Assembly: GCA_914767715.1 (NCBI GenBank)
Contig: OU612071.1
Location: forward strand, 10,461,493-10,525,492
Source: Membranipora membranacea
Taxonomy: Eukaryota > Bryozoa > Gymnolaemata > Cheilostomatida > Membraniporidae
Direction of reading: 5' to 3'
Length of the DNA stretch: 64,000 nucleotides
Position 1 is the first letter of the stretch; each line of letters opens with the position of its first letter. The notes beneath the pieces are model-generated. The model saw nothing but the letters and a program-made list of their open reading frames with translations, did not search any database and had not been told where the DNA came from. Both the position numbers and the translations under genes were made by a program. Positions 37,987 to 50,814 of the stretch are shown in pieces.

Positions 37987-40900
37987 ACTCTATGGTTATT
38001 ATATACTCTATAGTGGACAATGTGTACAAAAATAGCATCAGTTTTTGTCCATGACACAACGCAATCTGGTTGTGTATGGCCAGTGCCTGTATCATATAAC
38101 TTATAATAGAGAATATATACGTATTGGGCATAGAAATTTTGATTTTTAGAGCGCATATAGCCATTTTTTCGGAAAACTTTTTATATGGCAATATGTTGAC
38201 AACTTGCAAGTATTTTCACATGCAGCCAGTGGTAAAGGTTTCTATTTTTTCCAATAAAAATAAGCAAAAATTCTCAACCGCAAACACATCATCACGATGC
38301 CTTGGTTACAACGTGCAAGCCAGTCTGAATAGCTCAGTGTGTAGCGGTCTGCCTGGTAAACACTGTTTATTAGGAATGTTGTGGGTTCGAACCCAACAAC
38401 GGCAGATTTTTTTTCAAATGGGTGCTTTATAACTGGAGCATTTTTACTTTTCCCAAGGGGAGATGTCTTTTAAGTGAGGAATTACGGTACATACAGAGTT
38501 TGACTTTTGACCTTGAGCTGGACAAGCCAATCAAAAGCCCGGTGTATTGACACACCCACACCCTGCGCCCGATCATTATGCCCATCGCTAAAAAGTCAGT
38601 GAGTGAAAATTTTTAGAATATACTCCCCTGTTGCCACTGCCAGCCATATTGGCTGTGTCCTGTCTCTCCTACTTATATGTTACACACTCAGTGTGCTTAT
38701 TTTTTTTTTTGAATTAATGAAGTAAAAGTAGCCTGTGTAGAAGTGATCATAGGTGTGAAAGTTTGCCGCTTGCCTCATTTGCAGTCACAGTGTACATAAT
38801 TTCCAGATTCAGATTTGCTCTTCAGATATCATTACTTTATTGAGTGTATTATTTTTAAGTTTTTATTTTGTCAAAGTAGTTCAATATCTCAGATTGATGC
38901 TACAATCACTGCAAGTTGAATGTGATATTGCTACAGGCCTCAATGCTCATCAGTTGACCTTCTGACTGCAAAAGTTTTATTTTCATAGCATCAATCCATT
39001 TTAGACGGAGACTCAGAGGTTTTAGAAATTCTAACTCTGGTCGTTTCAAAGGAGTTAAAAATTAATTATTTATGAATTAGGCTGTGTTTTTGCTGTTGAT
39101 ACTTGGCTTATTTTAATGAGAGAATAGAAAATACCTGCAGGTGATTTTAATGGTGTTACATGTGAAATTCTATGAAAAAATGGCTATGAATGCTCAATTA
39201 AAACATAATTTGTATGTCAAATTCTAGTATTTTCTACGATAAAGTCAATGATTCATGCACTATCCATGCAAAACCAGATTTTGTTGCCTCATGGAATTGA
39301 AAGTGAAAATACCTGCAAGTGATCCACATGATGTCGCATGAAAATTTTTTCCGAAGAATGGCTCTAAGTGCTCCAAAAATCTAAATTTCCATACCCTATA
39401 CATATATTCTTAATGAAAAGTTTTATGATACAGACACTAGCCATGCGCAACCAGATTGGGTTGTTCATGGATTTCGCAATAATTGAGTAGTGGTGTTTAA
39501 ATGTGAAGGAAGCGAAGACATTTTTGTGCTTTTCGACATGCACAGGGACTCGCAGCGGTAAAATCCACAAAAAACACAAATCGCAAGTTGGACAGGATCA
39601 GGATGGGATTGAGGTCCCAACACAACACTACAGTATGTGCAAGCCAACCTTTTTCTCCCCAACAAATAAGCGAATTCATCAAAAAATTGATAATAACCAC
39701 AAACACATTAGCAATGTTCTGGATTTGACGAGATATTAAAAATTAAAAGCGGTCAGCCCTGTCCTTTTAAACTTCACACGAGACAGAGTGTGACACCTAG
39801 AGCTAGGAGGGAAAGTCACGTGAATGGAATCTTCAGTCAGCTTCACCACTGTTCCGCGTAGGCCATTGACCATTTCATCAGATAGGTTCTTCAGCAGCAT
39901 TATAGGTACTCCAACCTTAAGTCTGAGATTCTAGAAATATTGCAAAGAAATTATCATATCCAAATAATGGTAGTTTAGGCCTGACCCATACTAAGGATCT
40001 TCCTTAAGGGATCCTTACTACGGTTTGACAACTATAACATGGCTCAAATCCCTGAGGAGCGGATCATTGCTGCAATTCTCCAGTTTCGAATGCTCATCGT
40101 TTCTAAAAAAACCTATCGCAGTTGATTTAGAACTTCACTGGGCTAGAACTTCAAAGCGCAGAGATAAATGAAGGTATGGGTTAACGGCTATGAACCAATG
40201 TGTTATCTGCCCGCTCTGTCTTTTGTGTCAGCCACCATCCAGATTAAGCTTGATTCCTCTTGCCAGTAAAATTCAGACAAAAGCGATCAAGATAAATCTA
40301 GCCACAATCCGCCATGTCATCCAGGTACGCAACAAGGTAAATGATTTTTATTTATCATGTCAAAATATTTGCATTACCTTATCGGGTAAGAAGTTTCGGT
40401 ATTCTGAGGATCTGATCTGGCTGTCGACAGCATCATATCTGAACATCTGTCCAGTTACCTCCTCGAGGCGTTCATCATTGTACATCTCTGCATTTATGCG
40501 TTGACCGTACAACACCACCAAACCATCTGTGAAGGAGAGAGAAAATTCACTCAAAAATCAAACATACCTGTACAATAGACTACCTCTCAAAGATTTATGG
40601 TCAGAAAATTCAGATGTAAAGCTATGTTTCCTAATCTACACGGTTTGTCCTAGCTAGTTTAACGATATGCCATTCAAGTCCAGAATGTAGTCTTAACAGG
40701 TTCTAACATTTCCTGCGTTCATTTATTTGTTTGGTTGAGTTTGGAAGGCTGGTAACATCAGTGTCAGCTATATACATCAAGCAGGAAATAAATTTGTGTG
40801 ATTTCATTTCATGTTATCAAGCTGAGGGTGGGGGAATAATTATCTTAAGTTGAAATGTGGTCTAAAATGTGGCGTGCAATGGGTATTGGCCCTGAAGCGC

Positions 40901-43900
40901 ATATCCCTAACCACATGTCTGCAAACCCCTAGCGCACAAGACAGTCCAGATCATAAACTAGAGATAAATAAAGGCGTTGCAAGCAACTGAGAATGATCTT
41001 GTAGCCTGTGCAGGCTCTGTTGGGTGTCTTGTCAGTACCTGGTTTGCTTCCAGAAGGGGTTTTCAAGTCTGTGCTTCTCTGTTTTAAAAAATCTTCTGTT
41101 TCAGTTGAGCATTCTCCTTTACTCAACTCTCGTACTGCTCTCCACAATCTTGCATCAGATGATCGATGTATCTAAAATAAAAAGCAACTTCATCATTGTG
41201 ATTGCAACAGCAATAACAGAAATCAGAGATACAAATACCTACAATTCACTATTTAGCAAGAAACTTTTTTTTTAGAATATGAAACAGCGATATGCCGATA
41301 TCCATCGCTTTCAAACAAAGACATTTTGACCAAAAATAAAAATATTGCCCGATTTGCCTGGTAAGAAAACATGAACAACTAACATGTGAAAATGACCTGA
41401 CAATGCAAAGCGTGTATACAATTTTTCTGCTTTCACGGGGGATCTGTTTTAGCTATCATCACCGAGATCCCACAGACTAACTTACCGTTTCTAAAGTGAC
41501 AGTGTGAGGCACATATTTCTTGAACATCGAGCTTGTTATAGCTGGCTTGCCAATGTCTCCTGCAACCTCATTCCCAACAGGTGGAAGTTGATGGAAGTCA
41601 CCACAAAATATGCTCTGGACCTCACCCATAACGCTGTCACTACTCTTGACAAACTGGAGAACTCTGTTGACTATGTTAAGGGTGTGGCTGGAAATCATGC
41701 TGATTTCATCGATGATCAACAGTTTGACCTTTGACAGCCTACAAAAAAAACAGGAACAGACTTAGTGCGGGTGTCTCCGTTGATATCGGGATGATATAAA
41801 ATAACTTCGTACAAGCAGTAATATACCTACCAGAAAAAAATTACTCAAACAAAAAACATGTGCTCAATAAATCCTGAAACATTTGGTGTCTGAGATGTCC
41901 ATTGTCTGCGGCTTGCATTAAGACAAGGATTAGTCGTAATAATATAATTTTATATAGTCAGAGTGGGCCCCCCATGAGTTCATTTATCTCCCACCAATGT
42001 TACTGCCGGTCAGTGGGGCCTGCACCTGATCTGATTCCAACCACAGCCCGCTACATGGGTACCAATATAACACACTGGTACCCATGCAAACTCCCTACCG
42101 CACTTTGCTTCTCAGTGGTCTAGACGTCTAGAAGAAGAATTCCCACCTAACACAGCAGCAAGCAATACCTATGGCGAAGAAAGCCGCGTTGAAATTTTAT
42201 TGAGGGCGTAACATTACCTTTTGCGTCTGGTTACATAGTATTCATCTTCTCCTGCATATAACTTGATCACTTGTTCAGCTGTGAGCCTGAAAAATATTAA
42301 GTAGTCAATAATTCTGACGTTTTTGACTGAAACATGAAAAACTGTCACATCCTAGCAATATATGCAACAGTTCATACAATATTTTTGTCGATGGCTAATG
42401 AACCTTTGGTACATGTATGTGGCACATAGTATTGGGAATTAAAATTTCTGCTTTACATGCTAGAAAAGATGTAGAGTTGCCATTTCAACTTGCTCGCGAC
42501 ATTGGGCTAGAGCCATTTCCTACCTATCGAAATCTTGCCTTTGCCAAGCCATTCATTTTTGCTAAGTTTAATTTGATTTGTGTCATTCACTGCAAAGATA
42601 TTTATAAAAAATGTTTTGCCTTATTAGAGTACAACCTGTTACCAGTTACTCCATCATCGGGTCAATAAGACATCAAGAGTACTATTTATATTTTCAGGGC
42701 CTGGATGAAACTTAGGAATTTTTGAATTTTCTACAATGCAATACGCTATGATTGTTGCAATATTATGAAGTAATTCAGGCATAAATTGCACAGGTACCAT
42801 AACTTCATAAGGTCTTCATTTGCCGCTTTTCAATTTCACTGACTTCCCTTTTTGCAGGTACTGTCAGTAATTGAGCTAAATTTTCTGTAGAAGTATATAT
42901 ATATATTTATAGCTTGCTATCCATATTCACTATTCTATTTTCCCCATATTCAGCAAATAAATCTTAGTATTATAGTGTCAAGCAACAATATTATCGAGTT
43001 TTGATCCATGCATGTAATGAGGGGTCAGAAACGGATATATTTCTAAAGCGAAAATCAATTTCAAGTCCTGAAGACAGGAGGCCTAAAATCATAAAATTTC
43101 ACTAAAATCTCACTCCTCCAGTTAGTACCATGCCTCCTCTATATGGTGAAAGCATAAACTAATAAAATACCTCAAAAACAAGGCACAGAGGGCTCAATTT
43201 AAAAAGGGCACTTTTTGCCCAAAAAGAACCTTCCAGAGGTCACTGCATCTCGACATGAAACATTTGAGAGTTTTCAACCGTGAAAATAACTATTAGACAT
43301 GATCACCCATACAATATTAAATAGCCATATATCATGTTAATCCTTAAATTGGATTGAGTTTTGTCTGTAATTGTATAACTGTCAACATAATGGCGCAGGT
43401 ATTGCAGCCTTTTATTTATTCTACTGTTGCTCATAATCACCCTTAATTGCCACCCAAAAGACGTGAAGAGCTTAGAAAACGATGACTACAAATCTATCGT
43501 CGATATCAAAAATTCTCTAAATAAGCACTATATTAAAAATATATGGAGCTCACAGTATAACCAGCTAATAAAAGAAATAGACCCTGGATTATTACGATCT
43601 AGGAAGCGGGCAAAAGAGCCGGAGTTCGTGTCCGTCATTCAACCTGCAACAGTAAAGTCCCCCTACCAGCAATAGTACTCACCAACGCTCAATCTATATA
43701 TCGTAAACTACACGAACTGCATGTACTATTGAAAACAAAGCGGCTGCACAATCAATTTCAGATCATCTGTATAACTGAATCCTGGTTGAAACCTGAAATT
43801 GGTTAAAGTACAACTGAATTGGATGGTTACGATCAATTTCGTAACAACAGGGATGCCGATGCAAGTGGAAAAAGTCAAGGTATCCTTGTATACATAGACC

Positions 43901-46900
43901 GGAAATTGGCCACAAACAATCAAGTATTATTCAATTATACAGACAAAAACTGTGAAATTCTAACTGGCTACCAAAATTTACATCAATTATCTCTCTATAT
44001 CATGCTACACTCCATTCACTGGACAATCTCGACTGAAACATGATGCTACCAACACAGCTAAATTTATCTCTTCTCATGTTCAACAGATGGAAACCAAATA
44101 TCCTAACACATGTGTTCTAGTCATGGGTGACTTCAATCAACTACCCCTTCGTCTAAGTTGATATTATCAAACTGTAACTAGACCAACCTGTTGATTAAAA
44201 ACACTTGATAAATGCTACACCAGAATCAAGGATGCATATTGTCACTGCAACCGGCTAGCTCAACTCGGAGACTCAGACCATCATATCATGCTCCTGATAC
44301 CTTCATATTCATATTAAGAACCACTGTCAAAATCTAAACCAACTTTTATCAGAAGAATATACTCAGACGAAAACTGTGACAATTTAAAAGCATGCTTCGA
44401 TACTACTGAATGGGACAATTTAATAACTCCTGATGATAATATAGATACTCAAGATGTGATCACGGATTATATTAAATTTTGTACTGATATATGCCTTCTT
44501 GTTAAAACTGTTAAAAATTATGCCAACCATAAACCATGGATGACTAGAGAGCTCTTAGATTTAATTGATGCAAAGCAACAAGCCCATTAGGACGGAAAAA
44601 AACCTATCACAAATATAAAAAGAAACTATCCGAAGGAAAGAAAAAATCTCGGGCAAAATACTCCCACAAAATCCAAGAACACCTGGCGGATGACCCAGCC
44701 AATGCCTGGAATGACATAAAAAAAATCACTGGATTACCACCAAAAAACTCTAAACAGCCTACTGACACTAGCTTCAGCCCAGACGACCTAAATTCTTTCT
44801 TCGCTAGATTTGAAAAGCCAGAAACTATCTCTCCTACTCCAGCTGACCCAAACCCAAGTGCACCCACATTGAATGTAAATGATTATGCTGTCGTCAAACA
44901 GTTAAATAGTCTGAACTCAGGAAAAGGTGCCGGCCCTGATGGACTTATCCCTAAGGTTATCAAGCTGTGCGCCGATCAACTAGCTAGCTCATTACAAGAC
45001 TATTAAAAAATTCTCCAGATTCAGAAACAACAAGAAAATATGGAAAACTGCAACCATCAAACCTCTACCTAAAATCACCAAACCTACTCGCATTTTAGAC
45101 CTATAGCACTCACTAGCTAAAACCATGGAACGCCTACTTAAAATATACATAACTGAGAATACACATCTAGATAAGTATTAGTTCGCCTACAGAGCACGCC
45201 GCTCCACCCAGGATGCTGTACTATGCCTCACAACTACAATCAATAACTTTATTGATCAAAACTCATCATACTACGCGCACGCTGCCTCTTCTTAGACTTT
45301 TCATCGGCCTTCAACACTGTAGATATCAAACATTTACTACCAGACTGCTGAAACATCTCGATCCACACGTAATAAATTGGGTAGCAAGCTTTTTAACCTG
45401 CAGAACACAAAGAACAATAGCCAACAATATCATATCTAAATCTATAACAACATATACAGGAACACAACAAGGCTCTGTACTCAGTCCTCTATAGTTCTCT
45501 ATATATAATAATCATCTTGTCTCTGAGTGCTGCAGTAACGTCACCACTCTCAAATATGCAGACGACACCTAATAATTATCTGCAGGCTTATTTCAAAAAG
45601 AATAACAGAGTGTCAACATTGTGCAAACAACTAGATCTATCTTTAAATCCATCCAAAACTCAAGAAATGCTTTTGTGTACCAAAAGAGATAAACCAGACC
45701 AGATAAAATACAACTCTGCAATTAGATGGTATCGAAATTGAATTATGTGATAATGATAAGTACCTGGGAGTTTTAATTGATAATAAATAAACAAAATAAA
45801 TTACGTTTTGAGTCTCATATTGATAATCTTGTTAAGCCTCTCAGAGGATGCATACGTTAAAACCTTTTGTCACTTTAGTACCAAACTTCTCTCACCAATG
45901 ATATTTAAAAGTGTTATTATTTCTATTCTCACATACTGTCTGCCTATTTTGTATACATCGACTGAGAAAGTTTTTTGAAGACGCTAACCATCTAAATATT
46001 CAAAACATAAGTGACCTTGATAGCATTAAAGATAATCGAACTAAAAACCTGATACTCAACTATGTACAGGATGATGAACATTTTATTAACAAATTTTTAC
46101 CACAGCTACCATCAGGAAGATATAGGACAATAAAATACAAGTCATCTTGGGGAAAAGTAGTTTTTTACGCACCATAAGATAAGATTTAATGGTTACACAA
46201 CATCAATGATGAGGTAAAACTAGTGTGGGATGAAGGCTAATGCGAATACTGTTCGGACAAAGCTGTTAAAAAAAGCGTACAGTTCGCGATTTGCTACAAA
46301 TAAAATAGTTCCTATGGCTCACATAACAGTGGTTTAAAATATGATCTGGGTCTCTATAAAAATCTGCTGCAGTTCTAAAAATGCGTTGAGTGACTAGTTC
46401 CTTAATATCACAGTTGAATTTGGCACGGGTAAAAGGTTTGAGCAGCATTTTATGTTCACCTTCGGTACATGAATAAAACCATAGCTCAGCATTGTACATA
46501 AGAATAGGTAAAATCAGAGACTGGATAAGATGCTGACACTGCTCATAGGACGGATTAAATGATTTAAATTTGAAACGAGAATAAAATCTGCTTTTAAGTT
46601 TCTTATAAATAGCATCAGAGTTATTATGCCATTTGAGATCATCGCTAAAAATAGTACCCAGGTATTTAAAATCACATACCTTTTCGATCTCTTGAATACC
46701 AATAAAAACAGAAGAAGTCACAGTGTGGGTTCTGCTAAAATAAAGGACCATCTCTTTGGTTTTATCTGTGTTTAAAATGAGATTGCTCTCTATACACCAG
46801 GTAGAAAAGTTATTTATAGCATCAAAATAAGACTGATCTGATTCCTTATGGTTTAAAAGGCCTACAACAGCCATGTCATCAGCATATTTTAAAATGTGAA

Positions 46901-49648
46901 CATTTGGATGTTGTGATCTGATAGCGTCAGTATAGATGGAAAATAAAAGAGGGGATAAAACACAGCCTTGTGGACATCCTGTACTGGATTCAAGATTCGA
47001 TGACTTATGGTCTCCTATACGCACACGTTGGGTACGGTTACTAAGAAAAGATACAATAAGTTTGGTAAAAATGACAGGGACCCCTTGATTAGATAGACGC
47101 TCAGCCAATAAATGTGGTTAAATGGTGTTAAAAGCAGAGGAAAAATCGACAAAAAGCACTCTTGCATATGATTTTATCCGTAACAATATTTTTTAAATTT
47201 AATCCACGACAGCTGTCAGTTCCCCCCCACCCAGCTGAACACGATGCAATTATAATTAAATCGGTTGGCTGAATGAAAGGGCAATGAAAGTGACCCACAA
47301 TTCCGGGATTGCTAGGCCTAATCCTATTGTCTTATTCATAAAATATAAATACTATAAATGTAATGTTCTATCAATAATTAGTTAAATTTCATCAAGATTA
47401 TCCATCCAGGCTTGTTTACTGTCCCTGTGTTGATAAATCTAAGATCTGTGGTGTGTAAGAAACCCTACTATGACTAATTAGTTAAATTTTATTATGATTT
47501 TCCAGGCATGTTTACTGTCCCTATGTTGATAAATCTAAGATCTGTGGTATGGAACAAACCCTGGCATAAATAAACATTTTTATAGACCTAAATTTCCATT
47601 GCAATATTTTAATTGCAAACAATAACAAACTCTTCTTATCAAGCATCTTTAGAACCCAAATTTGATACACTGCACTACATGATTTCACTGCACTAAATCC
47701 AGAGATGGTCTGATAGTGAAGGACTCAATTCATTTTGTTTTTAACTAAGTTTTCGGCAATTTTTCATCACTACGTCTCCAGCAGCACAACATGATTGCTA
47801 ACGCGAATAAATCATATGCTATGAACATCTGCAACAAGTATGCCAAGGTCCAGAATGAACAAACCACCAGCTTGACCCTTGGCGGTCAGGACATACCACA
47901 AGTCAACACGACCAAGTTCCTCGGAGTAAAAATTAATGATCGCCTTAGCTTCAAGCAGCATGTGAACCAAATCGGGTGCCGGGTCAGACCCAAGACGTTC
48001 GTACTGCTCAAACTCAAGCGGGCTGGAATCCCACAAAACATCCTCACCAAATACTACGTGACCTGCATACAACCTGTAATGATGTATGCGAGTCCAGTGT
48101 GGTATCCGATGACAACAGTAGACGCACTTGAGCGACTAACGAGCTTAGAAAATCTCTCTCTGAAAATCATCTGCCCGGGCAACAATAGCTATGAAGAGCT
48201 GTCTGCTCTTAACATCATCTCGCTCGCCACATTTCTAGATAAATCATGTACTGATTGCGCTAGAAAAGTCGGAGACCCAGCACACTGCAACAACAAACTG
48301 CTACAGCCAATCCCTTCTACTCTACGCCGATCAGCCAGACTAAAACAATACCAGAGAGACACCAAGTGTAGCTCTGCTCTGAGATCAAGCACAGTACTAA
48401 TGAAGTATAGCAATGCCGGCTGTATTAATTATAAAGAATAAACCAAACTGATCAGTTTTTATATTTCACTTTTTATACCCAGGATGCCTCCTCTTTTTCT
48501 ACAAAAACCTATAAGGGTCGCTGCTAATTTTTAGTCTGCTACCAATGGTTAGTAATAATGATAATAATAATAATACAACATGTGAAATCTGGACACAAAG
48601 TATTGTAAAATCAGAATTATTCTGGTACTTCTCTGACATTATATATCATTCTGAATTATACGAATAATATTATATATATCAATAGCTACTTATACTCAGC
48701 TGCCCTAACATAAGCTGCAACCACTAAATAGCCTCTCCTTGGATGGTGTAATCTAGGTAAATTTACATTTGATCATTTAGTCGTAATATATTTCACAATC
48801 CAGGAATAACCTGTCTTTATTTTTAATTTGCGTAATTAGATTTAGAATAATTTGCACTAATTTTGAGCAATTGTTATCTAATGTTTAGTCTTACAATTGT
48901 TTTACAGCTGTGCTGTTCTCAAGAATAATTTGTTTTATATGACTCATTTTATATAAAAATTCTCAAAACCTTTACAAAAATTTTATATGTTAACCTTATT
49001 ATTTTAGTTTCACGGTCTTATCGTGGATAGTGAGAATCCAATAAAAGAATTTATGCCACATAGCATCAGTAAAACTAAAGCACTTCAATTAATCCCGAGA
49101 GCCGCAACAATAAATATAATTTATATGTTTATGGTCTTATTTAACTGATGCTGTGAAGGTAATGGTGATGATATTGACATAAGTTGTGAACTCTTTTATT
49201 TTTATGGATTAGATCTTCCAGGCCCATCTTGTTTGAGTGTGACTAGGGCCTCATTCTAATACAGCTGCAGATCAGAGATAGTGTAATGTGATATAAATTG
49301 GTGAGTCTTCAACTTTTGAAAAAGCTATGCGTAGGGAAACCTCATTCACTATGCCTTATGGGTTGCAATTTTGAGGTGATGTCTCCTAGGCATGTCACAA
49401 AAGGTCCTATATAGTTTGTTTTAATGAGGCCACCGGCTCGGGATTTTATCTCAAATGGATTGTGTAACAGTAAACTAACCTCCCATCCATTAGTCCGAAG
49501 GCACGGTGCAGAGTCTCAGCTCTGATGGCATTCAGGCCCTCCGATAGAATCAGACTACTTAGCCCTGTGGCTCCACAGACAACTATACTTTCTGCACTGA
49601 ACTGTAGGCTGTTGATTATAGTTTTTAAAGTCCTCGTCTTGCCGGTAC
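35606..49648 (-). CDS. PIF1-family helicase with C-terminal PHD finger (5' end not found)
   Basis: Minus-strand exons in order: 49648-49481 (Walker A GTGKTRTLKTI), 42286-42218, 41738-41486 (Walker B LLIIDEISM; GDFHQLPPVG), 41171-41039, 40526-40378 (LVVLYGQRINAEMYN), 39930 to about 39750 (LKVGVPIMLLKNL, NGLRGTVV), 37824-36361 (TVHKSQGMT and VAISRAS, helicase motifs V/VI, then a long Lys/Arg/Ser-rich region) and 35848-35606 (PHD: ECEKCQDWYHVVC...WACIRC, then stop). Phases match across the first introns, joining ...LMDGR to LTAEQ to LSKVKLL. PIF1 helicases unwind DNA 5'-3' in replication and recombination; PHD fingers usually read histone tails. Oddities: a frame change near 37203-37248, a possible GC donor near 39750, and a 7.2-kb intron (42287-49480) filled with LINEs. 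Exons upstream of the Walker A exon were not recognised. Confidence 0.88.
35955..36021. repeat. (TA)n microsatellite with tatctatatct flanks
   Basis: About 20 TA units are bordered by tatagatatagatatagata and its near complement, so the whole tract is a palindrome. It lies in the helicase intron before the PHD exon. Confidence 0.95.
37937..37996. repeat. (TA)n hairpin with 14-bp arms
   Basis: accatagagttatt at 37937-37950 is inverted at 37983-37996, with a TA repeat between. It is intronic to the helicase gene. Confidence 0.9.
38315..38412 (+). repeat. tRNA-like SINE head
   Basis: An A-box-like segment (tagctcagtgtgtagcggtctg) and a B box (gggttcgaaccc) are spaced as in a Pol III promoter, followed by a T-run. 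No tRNA acceptor stem can be paired around them, so it is a SINE rather than a tRNA gene. It lies in a helicase intron. Confidence 0.65.
39125..39480. repeat. Two diverged direct repeats of about 180 bp
   Basis: The blocks aaaatacctgcaggtgat...atggctatgaatgctc...ccatgcaaaaccagattttgtt (from about 39128) and aaaatacctgcaagtgat...atggctctaagtgctcc...ccatgcgcaaccagattgggtt (from about 39307) follow each other. This is an old tandem duplication in a helicase intron. Confidence 0.75.
43000..43340 (-). repeat. Fragment of the TTAA element seen at 19665-20661
   Basis: The sequence is the reverse complement of about 19680-19985 with scattered differences. Landmarks are gaggggtcagaaa, tgcctcctctatatggtgaaagc, aaaaagggc and agacatgatcacccat. 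It ends atatatcatg before TTAA, so the terminal target site is preserved on that side; the other side is not recognisable. Confidence 0.75.
43390..46185 (+). pseudogene. Degenerate LINE (AP endonuclease + RT) in helicase intron
   Basis: In order on the plus strand: LTNAQSIYRKLHEL and ICITESWLKPEI (endonuclease start, about 43680-43800), GILVYIDRKL (about 43880), VMGDFNQ (about 44125), GKGAGPDGLIPKVIK (RT, about 44925), RSTQDAVLCLTT and LDFSSAFNTVD (about 45200-45320), GTQQGSVLSPL (about 45470), YADDT (about 45555), NPSKTQEMLL (about 45650), and a C-terminal LPSGRYRTIKYK segment (about 46100). Many stops and frameshifts separate these. The gene order and spacing match a non-LTR element with an AP endonuclease, possibly I/Nimb-like. 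Confidence 0.88.
46240..47170 (-). pseudogene. 5'-truncated LINE RT in helicase intron
   Basis: A 280-codon minus-strand frame (47108-46266) carries STGCPQGCVLSPLLFSIYTD, ILKYADDMAVV (catalytic YADD), LILNTDKTKEM and YLGTIFSDDLKW, then the thumb. A VDFSSAFNT motif lies just upstream at about 47150, interrupted by a stop. The element begins abruptly at about 47170, as expected of 5' truncation. It meets the previous LINE tail to tail near 46190-46260, so two separate insertions are implied. Confidence 0.9.
47376..47570. repeat. Two direct repeats, 100-bp period
   Basis: The block aattagttaaattt...ggcttgtttactgtccct...gttgataaatctaagatctgtgg starts at 47376 and again at 47476 with few differences. 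It lies in the helicase intron. Confidence 0.85.
47780..48445 (+). pseudogene. LINE RT C-terminal fragment
   Basis: A plus-strand frame (47791-48441) has the typical end of a LINE ORF2: NTTKFLGVKINDRLSFKQHV, LLKLKRAGIP, YYVTCIQPVMMYASPVWYP, LERLTSLENLSLKIICP. The catalytic RT core is missing, so it is strongly 5'-truncated. The frame itself is intact over 217 codons, which suggests it is younger than the LINE at 43390-46185. It lies within the helicase intron. Confidence 0.85.
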
Positions 49649-49675
49649 CTGTGAGAATCAAAGCATGGACGTTAA

Positions 49676-49925
49676 AGGAGTAGGAGATAGCTCAGATGGT
49701 TAGAGTGCCTTCCTCTGAGCGCACAAGGGTTGAAGGTGGTGGGTTCGATCCCTGCCACCGCCTGCTGGGAGTTCATGCCACATGTGTGCTCCGACCTGCC
49801 TGCAAATTGAGGGCAACATGGGCACAGTTACTGCAGCCCAGCCCTTAAGTCAACCCCTATTACATCGTCCGGTTTCCGGACTAGACGCATGATAAACACT
49901 TACGATATTAACCCTTTCAAAGTCA
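49676..49925 (+). repeat. tRNA-derived SINE
   Basis: The head has an A box (tagctcagatggttagagtg) and a B box (ggttcgatccc) at near-canonical spacing, and is followed by a tail (about 49775-49925) with no tRNA character. Stem pairing for a full tRNA is not evident. It lies immediately upstream of the helicase Walker A exon in gene orientation. Confidence 0.75.
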
Positions 49926-50359
49926 AACCTACTCATGTAAGAGTGGTTTTCTACTCCAATAAAGCTATAACTTAGTCAAAGGAGGGAATTTCATACCATT
50001 ATTTAATGGGCCATCCTACCAAATTTCACTGTGCAAAAATAGTTCTCCAACAAAAAATTACATCATCAGCCAGTGTCAGCTTCTCAGTTGTTTACCAGAG
50101 TCAAATCTGGCATTCATGTTTATGTTTACACATTCATCTTGTCACGGCAAGTCAATCTGCAAAGCTAAGTTGGCTTGGAATTCCTGACATGCAAACACAA
50201 CAATTGGGGAGCCTGATAAATGCGATATATCATAAAACTATGGAAGCACGGTTGAAACTACTGCGTTGCCCATACTGCAAAATAACCTAAATGTGTGGCG
50301 ACTTGATTTTCTTTAGGTCTTTACTTTCAACCTATGAATAATAGGAATACAATTGTGTA

Positions 50360-50640
50360 GATACAGCATACAGTGGTGCGCATACTGTAACATATAAATC
50401 AGATAATCCCTCATGGATACGACCCTGGCTGCTAAAGATTAGAAAACAGCGGTACTTCAAATAATCGTTAATCACAAGAGTGTAGGGCTTAGCTGATCCT
50501 AGCTAATTCTAGCTGATCCCTGTAAAAAGAACCTGGATTATGACGCATATCGTACGATACCACTGCATATCACATAGGTCTTCAGCTAGAAACCATGAGT
50601 GAAGCTTTGTTTGAGGCCTTCTCTGGCAGGATTGAGGTCT
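50360..50640. repeat. Diverged copy of dispersed repeat A inside the P element
   Basis: Landmarks acagtggtgcgcatac (about 50371), aggtcttcagctagaaaccatgag (about 50577) and gaggccttctct are shared with copies at 51833 and 53808. The middle is replaced by other sequence. Confidence 0.6.
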
Positions 50641-50672
50641 TAACTTTTAACCTATACAACTATATATATATA

Positions 50673-50777
50673 ATGGCCGCATATCCTAATATAACACTTG
50701 AGATCACCAATGGTAGCAGTGCACTGGAAGAAAACATACCTGCTGAGCCTGTTAGAAAAAAGCTGTGTCCAGATTTG
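50673..50777 (+). CDS. Possible first coding exon of a third gene in the P element
   Basis: An ATG-started 35-codon stretch (MAAYPNITLEIT... ending RKKLCPDL) is followed directly by a strong donor, gtgagt. Its amino acid composition is protein-like rather than repeat-like. It lies only 0.8 kb from the right end and points outward, so no complete gene can follow inside the element. It could be a captured or orphaned exon, or chance. I do not recognise it. Confidence 0.25.
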
Positions 50778-50814
50778 GTGAGTTGTACTGCCTGGTCTTG
50801 CTTCTGATCCATGA

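Noticed and set aside
35606-49648. Helicase gene as evidence of a Helitron
   Set aside because: No Rep/HUH motif is seen, and the enclosing borders are long TIRs with an 8-bp duplication, which Helitrons lack.
49676-49760. Functional tRNA gene (also 38315-38412)
   Set aside because: A and B boxes are present but no acceptor or anticodon stem pairs, and the sequence continues into a SINE-like tail.
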